From the NCBI RefSeq assembly GCF_014303735.1, contig NZ_CP060296.1:941501-1005500 (forward strand): a stretch of 64,000 nt of DNA, read 5' to 3'. The notes under the pieces are model-generated. The model did no database searches, was not told the DNA's origin, and saw nothing but the letters and a program-made list of their open reading frames with translations. This document shows, piece after piece, positions 28,501 to 34,615 of the stretch. Source of the stretch: Variovorax sp. PAMC28562 (GTDB taxonomy: Bacteria; Pseudomonadota; Gammaproteobacteria; Burkholderiales; Burkholderiaceae_C). Numbering within the stretch: the first letter of the stretch is position 1; every line of letters starts with the position of its first letter. Made by a program: the position numbers and the translations under genes.

Positions 28501-29147
28501 TCCTGGATCGTCTTCATGCCCGACCAGATGCCCGAGAACCGGCTCATCGCGAAGGCGTGAATGCCGAGGTCGAGAATTTCCTGCACGTTGGCCGGAAAGA
28601 ACACCGGCGTGCCGCAGGCCTTGAAGATGTGGTCGCTCTGGTGCGCCGCAGTGCTGCTCTTGCTGATGTGGTCGTCGCCCGCCACCGCGATCACGCCGCC
28701 GAACTCGGTGGTGCCAGCCATGTTGGCGTGCTTGAAGACGTCGGAGCAACGGTCCACGCCCGGCCCCTTGCCGTACCAGATACCGAAGACGCCGTCGAAC
28801 TTGTTGGTGCCCGGCGGCGAGAAGCCCAGTTGCTGCGTGCCCCAGAGCGCGGTGGCCGCCAGCTCTTCGTTGACGCCCGGCTGGAACACGATGTTCTGCG
28901 CCTTCAGGTACTTGCTGGCCTTCCACAGCGCCTGGTCGTAGCCGCCGAGCGGCGAGCCGCGGTAGCCGCTGATGAAGCCCGCCGTGTTCTTGCCGTTTTG
29001 CTGGTCGCGCAGGCGTTGCAGCATCGGCAGCTTGACCAGCGCCTGCACCCCGCTCATGAAGGCGCGACCGTAGTCGAGCGAATATTTGTCGTCGAGGGTG
29101 ACGGTCTCTAGCGCCTTGCGAATGTGCTCGGGCAGGGGTGCATTCAT
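25539..29147 (-). CDS. Fused indolepyruvate:ferredoxin oxidoreductase (IorAB-type, single chain)
   Basis: 1202 residues, combining both IOR subunits. It oxidatively decarboxylates arylpyruvates (indolepyruvate, phenylpyruvate) to acyl-CoA with ferredoxin reduction. An N-terminal pyrimidine-binding region (NTAGFISGYRGSPLGGYD) is followed by a thiamine-diphosphate site around residues 530-560 (NLGDGTYFHSG...YNDAVAMTGGQ). An iron-sulfur segment lies near 680 (CEGCGDCSVQSNC, with further cysteines in TCNKDMSCLKGFCPSF). The C-terminal gamma/IorB-like domain starts at VVVAGVGGTGVITIGQLLGM. A DUF6537-type tail ends the protein. Start chosen at MNAPLPEHIRK; the in-frame upstream region is intergenic. 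It is divergent from an Lrp-type gene, a pairing that suggests aromatic amino acid-responsive control. Confidence 0.93.
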   Translation of the reverse strand: MNAPLPEHIRKALETVTLDDKYSLDYGRAFMSGVQALVKLPMLQRLRDQQNGKNTAGFISGYRGSPLGGYDQALWKASKYLKAQNIVFQPGVNEELAATALWGTQQLGFSPPGTNKFDGVFGIWYGKGPGVDRCSDVFKHANMAGTTEFGGVIAVAGDDHISKSSTAAHQSDHIFKACGTPVFFPANVQEILDLGIHAFAMSRFSGIWSGMKTIQEIVESSATAMIDPERVDIVIPTDFQVPPGGLHIRWPDHALEQEARLMHYKWYAALAYIRANRLNYNVIEGDHDRFGIMASGKAYNDTRQALLDLGLDDATCRQLGIRLHKVGVVWPLEAQLTREFATGLQEILVVEEKRQVIEYQLKEELYNWRADVRPRVVGKFNELDDGDFSGGEWSMSNPTANTLLRANADLNPALIAKAIAQRLKKLGILDHAGADMRARVQAQIAILDAKERSMEIMQAGGVTEGRQPWFCSGCPHNTSTVVPEGSRAMGGIGCHFMATWMDRSTIGFTQMGGEGVPWVGQQPFTTDQHIFANLGDGTYFHSGLLAIRQSIAAGVNITYKILYNDAVAMTGGQAIGERPEGHSVLQIAESLHAEGAMKVVIVTDEPEKYEGVTVPGSYAGKGVAIRHRDDLDEIQREFREIKGTTTIIYDQTCATEKRRRRKRGTAVDPAKRVVINELVCEGCGDCSVQSNCLSVEPLETEFGRKRAINQSTCNKDMSCLKGFCPSFVTVEGGALKKKSKSKASSPFEMGAMPEPRVPQLARDQVWGVVVAGVGGTGVITIGQLLGMAAHIEGKGIVTQDAAGLAQKGGATWSHALIGESQDAIRTTRVGTAAADLILAADPLVAVNAETLARMREGRTHVALNTHSTPTAAFVRNANWVNPQDDCANEIARAVGVDNLGTFDADAFAVALMGDSLYANPMLLGFAWQRGWLPLEYESLMRAIDLNNVAIENNKTAFEWGRRAAHDLAAVQKLVAPGHVIEFKKRETVESLVKRRVEFLTAYQNAAYAEQYKGFVAKVQQSESSLVGKTSLTEAVARYLFKLMAYKDEYEVARLHTDRSFLDRVNGMFEGDFKLNYHLAPPIIGKKNAKGEPQKQKFGPAMLTGFRFLAKLKGLRGTALDIFGRTEERKTERALIGEYRAAIDEVLTGLNAGNHATALEIAALPEQIRGYGHVKDRNLAAARTRWAALLDQWRNPQKARATA

Positions 29148-29321
29148 CGTCTCTGTCTCCTGATATGGCGTGGCCTTGTGGGCGTGGCTGATGGGTCTGT
29201 GCCCGGTAGGGCGCGTGCCCACGTTGTACGCAAAGTGTATGCCTGGGTCACGGACAGGTGTTTGCGTTCTTTGCCTTCAAAACGCCGCTTCCAGAATGAA
29301 TCTTTCTTAAAATGGCGCCTT

Positions 29322-29819
29322 ATGGAAAGCATCGACAAGTTCGACCTCGCGATCCTGCAAGAACTGCAGACCGACGGCCGCCTCACCAATGCCGAACTTG
29401 CGCAACGCGTGGGCCTCTCCGCCGCGCCCTGCTGGCGCCGCGTGCGTGCGCTCGAAGAGGCCGGCTTCATCAAGGGCTATCACGCAGAAATCGACCGCCA
29501 CAAGATCGGACTCGGCGTGCTGGCTTTCGTGCGGGTCGACACCGAGCGCGTCCAGGGCGACGCCACCCGCAAGCTCGAGGACGCGATCCGCAAGCTGCCC
29601 GAGGTGGTGGCCTGCCACTACATCAGCGGCACCGGCACCTTCGAGCTGCAGGTGGTGGCGCAAGACCTCGACAGCTTTTCGACCTTCGCTCGCCAGCACC
29701 TGATGAACCTGCCCAACGTGAAAGACCTGCACACCAGTTTTTCGCTGGGCGAAGTCAAAGCGAACAGCGCGTTGCCTCTGGGGCACTTGGCCGCCGCGAA
29801 GAATGCGAAAGGCCGATAG
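29322..29819 (+). CDS. Lrp/AsnC-family transcriptional regulator
   Basis: 165 residues. The winged helix-turn-helix is at residues 5-55 (KFDLAILQELQTDGRLTNAELAQRVGLSAAPCWRRVRALEEAGFIKGY). A RAM/AsnC ligand-binding domain follows (ARKLPEVVACHYISGTGTFELQVVAQDLDSF...LPNVKDLHTSFSLGEVK). It is transcribed divergently from the IorAB gene with 174 bases between the starts. Lrp-family members next to amino acid or keto acid enzymes usually control them, so IorAB is the likely target. Several AT-rich stretches (for example around 29232-29243 and 29295-29312) could be Lrp sites, but no clear palindrome stands out. Confidence 0.92.
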   Translation: MESIDKFDLAILQELQTDGRLTNAELAQRVGLSAAPCWRRVRALEEAGFIKGYHAEIDRHKIGLGVLAFVRVDTERVQGDATRKLEDAIRKLPEVVACHYISGTGTFELQVVAQDLDSFSTFARQHLMNLPNVKDLHTSFSLGEVKANSALPLGHLAAAKNAKGR

Positions 29820-29836
29820 GTGCGGCGCTGTCGCAC

Positions 29837-31297
29837 TCAGCGCACCAATCCCGCCGCGACATCCCTGAACGAAGCCAGCGCTGCTTCGAGGTGCTCGATG
29901 ATTTCTTGCTGCAGCACGTCGGGCGGCGGCAGATCGTCGAGGTTGTCCAGGCTGTCGTCCTTGAGCCAGAAGATGTCGAGGCTCGCCTTGTCGCGCGCCA
30001 CCAGATCGGCGTAGCCGAAATACTTGAAGCGCTCGGACTCCACTCTTTCATGCCGATTGGCCGGGTGGTAGCAGTCGATGAAATCGCACAAGTCGGGCGC
30101 TGCCAGCGGCCGGGTCTTCAGAGTGAAATGTTTGTTGGTGCGCAGGTCATAGATCCACACGCCCTTGGTGTGCACCTTGCCGTCGGCCGGCTTCTTGTCG
30201 AAGAACAGCACGTTGGCCTTCACGCCCTGTGCGTAGAAGATGCCCGTCGGTAAGCGCAACAGCGTGTGCACGTCGCAGGTCTCCAGCAACTTGCGCCGAA
30301 TCTTTTCGCCTGCACCGCCCTCGAACAGCACGTTGTCTGGCAACACCACCGCGGCCTGCCCGGTCGTCTTCAGAATGGTGACGATGTGCTGCAGAAAGTT
30401 GAGCTGCTTGTTCGACGTGGTCTGCCAGAAATCCTGCCGCTCGTAAGTCAACGCATCGCGGTCTTCCTCGCCTTCCGCGTTGGTGATCGTCATGCTGCTT
30501 TTCTTGCCGAAGGGCGGATTCGCGAGCACGTAATCGAAGCGCCGCTCGGGCGCCGAGATCAGCGCATCGGCACGGTCCACCGCCGGCTCTCCATCGAGCT
30601 CGCCGACGTTGTGCAGGAACAGGTTCATCAGACAAAGCCGCCGCGTCGCCGCGACGATCTCGTTGCCGAAGAACGTCTCGTGGTGCAAAAACTCCTGCTG
30701 CCGAATGTTGAGTTTGCGCCCGCTCTTGTGGGACAGCCAGTCGTAGGCGCCGAGAAAGAAGCCGCCCGTGCCGCAGGCCGGGTCGGAAATTGTCTTCATC
30801 GGTTGCGGCTGCACGCAGGCGACCATTGCCTCGATCAGCACGCGCGGCGTGAAGTACTGGCCGGCGCCGCTCTTGGTGTCTTCGGCGTTCTTTTGCAGCA
30901 GGCCTTCGTACAGATCGCCCTTGGTGTCGGCGTCCAGGCTGATCCAGTTCTCGGCGTCGATCAGTTGCACCAACCGCGACAGCTTGGCCGGGTCCTGAAT
31001 CTTGTTCTGCGCCTTGAAAAAGATCGCGCCCAGCATGCCCGGCTCCTGCGCCAGCTTGTGCAGCAACGCGAGGTAATGCGCTTCGAGCGGTTCGCCGGTC
31101 TTGCCCTTGAGGCTGGGCCAATCAAAACCCTTCGGAATATTGGCCGGCCGGTCGTACGGCGGCTGCGCGTACTCGTGCGCCAGCTTCAGGAACAGCAGAT
31201 AGGTCAGCTGCTCCAGGTAGTCGCCGTAACCCACGCCGTCGTCGCGCAGCGTGTGGCAGAAGTTCCAGATTTTCTGGACGAGGGAAGAAGCATTCAT
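29837..31297 (-). CDS. hsdM: Type I restriction-modification system methyltransferase subunit
   Basis: 486 residues. HsdM methylates adenine in the asymmetric site chosen by HsdS. The N-terminal HsdM_N helical domain (SSLVQKIWNFCHTLRDDGVGYGDYLEQLTYLLFLKLAHE) precedes an N6-adenine methylase core. That core has AGQYFTPRVLIEAMV, SAM motif I DPACGTGGFFLGA near residue 175 and catalytic NPPFGKKS near 261. It is the last gene of the operon, 142 bases after the Schlafen-like gene, whereas hsdM usually comes first. The gap carries two inverted repeats and may contain a separate promoter. It converges with the lrp-type gene, with 17 bases between the stops. Confidence 0.95.
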   Translation of the reverse strand: MNASSLVQKIWNFCHTLRDDGVGYGDYLEQLTYLLFLKLAHEYAQPPYDRPANIPKGFDWPSLKGKTGEPLEAHYLALLHKLAQEPGMLGAIFFKAQNKIQDPAKLSRLVQLIDAENWISLDADTKGDLYEGLLQKNAEDTKSGAGQYFTPRVLIEAMVACVQPQPMKTISDPACGTGGFFLGAYDWLSHKSGRKLNIRQQEFLHHETFFGNEIVAATRRLCLMNLFLHNVGELDGEPAVDRADALISAPERRFDYVLANPPFGKKSSMTITNAEGEEDRDALTYERQDFWQTTSNKQLNFLQHIVTILKTTGQAAVVLPDNVLFEGGAGEKIRRKLLETCDVHTLLRLPTGIFYAQGVKANVLFFDKKPADGKVHTKGVWIYDLRTNKHFTLKTRPLAAPDLCDFIDCYHPANRHERVESERFKYFGYADLVARDKASLDIFWLKDDSLDNLDDLPPPDVLQQEIIEHLEAALASFRDVAAGLVR

Positions 31298-31330
31298 AGC
31301 GTGAGACCGGAGCCGGTTCTATTCATCGGT

Positions 31331-31372
31331 CTATCTGCCACGCGACCCCTGCTCATGGCCATTGGCAGATAG
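31331..31372. promoter_or_regulatory. 10-bp perfect inverted repeat upstream of hsdM
   Basis: CTATCTGCCA (31331-31340) and TGGCAGATAG (31363-31372) are exact reverse complements, separated by 22 bases. The repeat lies 34 bases upstream of the hsdM start. The arm spacing puts the arms about three helical turns apart, compatible with a dimeric or tetrameric regulator, or with a long hairpin in the 5' leader of an hsdM transcript. No matching protein can be named. Confidence 0.5.
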
Positions 31373-31385
31373 CCAAGTTGTTGAT

Positions 31386-31403
31386 TCGCAAAGGAATTTG
31401 CGA
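31386..31403. promoter_or_regulatory. 7-bp inverted repeat between the Schlafen-like gene and hsdM
   Basis: TCGCAAA (31386-31392) and TTTGCGA (31397-31403) are perfect complements with a GGAA spacer. Read on the minus strand there is no T-tract after it, so a terminator for the upstream gene is unlikely. A compact operator is the alternative. A TTGACA-like sequence (minus strand, 31417-31422) lies just upstream, but I see no good -10 element at the right distance. Confidence 0.4.
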
Positions 31404-31439
31404 TTTCTATTGGACATGTCAACGACAACATCGGCCGAT

Positions 31440-33095
31440 TCATCCGATTTGTCCGTTATCGATCAACCGATACCGGCGCCAGCGCTTTTCGCCCTGGTGC
31501 TCGACCTGACCCGTCGCGACCAATTGGTCCAGCGCGCGTTTGACCGTTCGCGGCGCCAGCTCAGGAGCGGTGCGCCGATGCACTTCAGTGGCCGACGAGC
31601 CAGGGTAGCCCGACAGGTCTTCCACGATCAACGCTCGCAGCCGATGGGGCACCATGCGAGTCAGCGTTGTCTTGCTCTGCACGCCGCCCAACTTGAGTGC
31701 TTGCGGCGACACAAAGTAGCGCGTCCCTTGGGTTTTCCCGATGCTCATCACCAGTCCGAGGTCCAGCAGCCGTCCCAGCCACACGGCGGCGCCCTCGTCG
31801 GTGTCGGCTATTTCCAGTTGTCGCGCCAATTCACGCGCCGTCAACCCGTCACTCATCGCCAGGATGCCCAGCGTGATGCGCTCCCTCTGGCGCAATTGAT
31901 ACGTCGCGTCGGCGTCGGCCAGTAAGCGGATGACTTCCGGCCGCACGATGCGCCGTCGAACCGACACCTTGACCGAGTCGTCGCCTTCTTCAACGACCGG
32001 CGCCAGCCGCCCTTGCGAAAGCTGCACCTCGTACATCAAGTCGAAGCCGGAGCCTTCTTTTTCCATGAGCTTCAGGTCATGAAAAAGCGTGGCGAGGCGC
32101 TCGTTCCGCCGCCGGCTGGCGTGCAGGATGTTGTGCACGGTCACTCCCAAAGGCAACAGCCCCGGATTGCAGACCTCCAACCTGTCGGGATGCAGATTCA
32201 GGAAGATGTCGCCGCGTTGCGCGTAAGGGCGATGCACCAGCGCGTTGACGATCAGTTCGCGTACTACCCGTTTGTCATAAGCAGGCACCTTCTGGCGATA
32301 GAGCCCGTCAGGCAATTCATAGGTCTCGCGAAAGTCCGACACCTCCTCCCAAATGGCGTCGATCAACTGCACCGGCGACAGCGTGTAGTCGTCCCATGTC
32401 CACTTGAAGACCTTGGCGCCGCGCTCGTCGTACTTGATGGCTTGCACCACCGGTGCACTGCCCAGCCGTGCGCGCGCACGTGGCGAGCCGATCAACAGCA
32501 CGCCCAGATGTGTGAGCAACGGCCCGTCAGTCAGCCCATAGTGTTCGAGTAACTCCACATTCGACTTTTCCTTGACCCCGGCTTTCACGCGGTCCGACGC
32601 GCGCAACCCGGCCAGCAGGGCCTCGACCTGAACATCGTCGGCGCCGGTCAACGGCGCGTCCTGCGCCGTAAGGCTCTCCCATGGCATGCCGGGGCGATCG
32701 TTGAGAAGACGCAGCACCTCATCGCCCAACACCGGACGGCAGGCGTCGGACACCCGCAAGAAATAGCGCCCGTCAGTGGTGGAGGCAACACCCCATGAAC
32801 GGGCTACCGTCAACGCGACGTACTCGCCGCCATTGGCAGCCTCGCGCCGCTCGGGCGCAACCTGCACGTTGACAGTGAGTTCGCCGACCCGCTTGCGAAT
32901 GCGCTCCAGCAACTGCGCGTCGATGCGCTGCGCCTGGGGCGGCAAGGCTTCACCGTCCTCGATGCCGATGCGGATCTGCCCGCCAGCGGCGTTTGCGAAA
33001 CACACGCAAGTGGCCGCCAAAGCCGCAAAGTCTGCGCTGCCGCCTTCCACCAGGCGCAGCGACTTGGACTCGGTGTTTTGATCTTCGAGGCTCAC
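31440..33095 (-). CDS. Schlafen/AlbA_2-type ATP-binding protein embedded in the type I R-M operon
   Basis: 551 residues, start GTG overlapping the hsdS stop by four bases. The N-terminal AlbA_2 (Schlafen-type) domain shows TESKSLRLVEG and the family hallmark LAATCVCFANAAGGQIRIGIEDG at about residues 8-50. A GHKL-like HATPase_c_4 region follows at about 275-385 (RVVRELIVNALVHRPY, LEVCNPGLLPLGV, RNERLATLFHDLKLMEKEGSGFD). Two winged-helix segments end the protein (GLTARELARQLEIADTDEG, SATEVHRRTAPELAPRTVKRALDQL). Such proteins are often annotated as RecG-like or transcriptional regulators and recur beside type I R-M genes. Whether this one is a nuclease effector, a regulator or a repair factor is unknown. 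Confidence 0.82.
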   Translation of the reverse strand: MSLEDQNTESKSLRLVEGGSADFAALAATCVCFANAAGGQIRIGIEDGEALPPQAQRIDAQLLERIRKRVGELTVNVQVAPERREAANGGEYVALTVARSWGVASTTDGRYFLRVSDACRPVLGDEVLRLLNDRPGMPWESLTAQDAPLTGADDVQVEALLAGLRASDRVKAGVKEKSNVELLEHYGLTDGPLLTHLGVLLIGSPRARARLGSAPVVQAIKYDERGAKVFKWTWDDYTLSPVQLIDAIWEEVSDFRETYELPDGLYRQKVPAYDKRVVRELIVNALVHRPYAQRGDIFLNLHPDRLEVCNPGLLPLGVTVHNILHASRRRNERLATLFHDLKLMEKEGSGFDLMYEVQLSQGRLAPVVEEGDDSVKVSVRRRIVRPEVIRLLADADATYQLRQRERITLGILAMSDGLTARELARQLEIADTDEGAAVWLGRLLDLGLVMSIGKTQGTRYFVSPQALKLGGVQSKTTLTRMVPHRLRALIVEDLSGYPGSSATEVHRRTAPELAPRTVKRALDQLVATGQVEHQGEKRWRRYRLIDNGQIG

Positions 33096-34615
33096 TCGGA
33101 AGCCACTCGACGTTGGCGGCGGCCGGCACCACCCGCTTGCGATTGCGCGCCCCGCTCGGCGCGGATGCGCGCCAGCAACACGCTGGCCGGCTCGTCATTC
33201 GGGTCTTGCGGGACGAGTTGGCCGGAGAAGGCGGACTGGAGGATGTTTTTGCGTTGGGCAGCGGATTGGCGCAGGGCGTACGCTACGTTGACGCTCTGCT
33301 CTGCGGCAAGCATTTGCTGCTCCGAAAGAACTCGCGCAATTTCAACCTGCTCTTCAAACGGCGGGAGGGGCATCGTTAAAGCAGCGAGCTTGGTGCCGTT
33401 GACATTGGCCTGACCGACCTGCTGAGTCACTACTGACTTGACCCATTGGCGTCCAAACCCTGAATTGATGTACCCCGCCACAAGTTCAGGTATGACCGAT
33501 GGTGAAAACCGAACGGCGATGAGATACGACGCATACGAGCATGGACTGATTTGAGACCTGTATACGGCCGACTTTCCAACCAGTTCCGGACTATTTGTAC
33601 GGTTGAACAGCATGTCCCCATCGACCAGAAACAAAGCCGGAAACTCATCGTGAGCGGTAGGCAAGTACTTCAACTTATTCAAGTCCAGATCGCCATCTTG
33701 AATGTTGCCCATACGAATTACAGGAACGCCAGAATCAGTTTCGGCGGTCTTTGCGGAGCTGCCATATTTTTGTTCGACCGAGAGTTGATCAACAGTGGCC
33801 CATGTCCACCCCATCGGGATTGCGTACTGCCCAGTAATACTCGGCGCAGCGGGCTCCTCGTATTTGTCTTGCCAGCCCTTGGGCGGCGCCTTGCCTTGCG
33901 CCTTGAATTTGGTCAACTGTTTGGCCTCCCAACGCGCGCGGCGCTCGCGCAGAATGCGGGCCAGCAGTTGCGCGCCGCTTTCTTCGCTGTCTGTTTCGGG
34001 GCCGTGCTGCGCGCGCCAGGCTTCGGTGAGTCGGCCTTCCACCGCCGCCTTGAGCAGCGACTGGCGGTACTGCGCGAGCTTCTTTTGCGCCGCCTTGAGT
34101 TCGGCCACGCCGGCATCGAGGTCGGACAGCAGTTCTTCGAGTTTGTCGACGATGCGGGTTTGTTCAGCAAGCGAAGGAGCCCGAATGACAAAAGCATTGA
34201 TATCGCTTGGACGCACTGCCGGGTAAAGCGCACCCTGAACGACCGCACACATCGCATCGACGAATTGTTGCGATTGAACAAGGAAATACAGGTACTGCGG
34301 CACCATGTACTTCGACCGCAGGACATGAAATCCCGTCGATCCGATCGCGCCATCCAAGCTCGCAGGAACGATGGCAACGGCATTCAGATTGGGCCGCGTC
34401 ATCGATACCAGCACATCGCCCGATCTAAGCCGCTGCTTTGCGCGGCTGGGCGCAGCGTCAACGGATACGGCCTGTGCGGTCGCTATCGTCTTCCGTTCGC
34501 GATCAATGCTGCCGATGTCGACATAGGCGAAGTCGGCTTTGGTTGCCGGGCCAGTCTGTGCAACGGACTCGTCGGCAACTTCACCGAGACTCGCGAAATC
34601 GCTTTCGTGTGTCAC
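33092..34615 (-). CDS. hsdS: Type I restriction-modification system specificity subunit
   Basis: 507 residues from a GTG that overlaps the hsdR stop by four bases. The usual two-half structure is visible. TRD1 covers about residues 1-150. The first conserved coiled-coil follows (SLAEQTRIVDKLEELLSDLDAGVAELKAAQKKLAQYRQSLLKAAVEGRL). TRD2 begins at GQYAIPMGWTWATVDQLSV, and the second coiled-coil is PPFEEQVEIARVLSEQQMLAAEQ...RQSAAQRKNILQSAFSGQLVPQ. The TRD-coding DNA (about 33.4-33.8 kb and 34.2-34.6 kb) is AT-richer than the coiled-coil DNA, as expected when target domains are exchanged by recombination. The recognition sequence cannot be predicted. Confidence 0.93.
   Translation of the reverse strand: MTHESDFASLGEVADESVAQTGPATKADFAYVDIGSIDRERKTIATAQAVSVDAAPSRAKQRLRSGDVLVSMTRPNLNAVAIVPASLDGAIGSTGFHVLRSKYMVPQYLYFLVQSQQFVDAMCAVVQGALYPAVRPSDINAFVIRAPSLAEQTRIVDKLEELLSDLDAGVAELKAAQKKLAQYRQSLLKAAVEGRLTEAWRAQHGPETDSEESGAQLLARILRERRARWEAKQLTKFKAQGKAPPKGWQDKYEEPAAPSITGQYAIPMGWTWATVDQLSVEQKYGSSAKTAETDSGVPVIRMGNIQDGDLDLNKLKYLPTAHDEFPALFLVDGDMLFNRTNSPELVGKSAVYRSQISPCSYASYLIAVRFSPSVIPELVAGYINSGFGRQWVKSVVTQQVGQANVNGTKLAALTMPLPPFEEQVEIARVLSEQQMLAAEQSVNVAYALRQSAAQRKNILQSAFSGQLVPQDPNDEPASVLLARIRAERGAQSQAGGAGRRQRRVASE

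Noticed and set aside
25410..29111. A 1233-codon open frame on the plus strand antisense to the indolepyruvate oxidoreductase
   Set aside because: The opposite strand encodes a full-length enzyme with cofactor motifs. The antisense reading is Arg/His/Asp-rich without domains, a common artefact in high-GC DNA.
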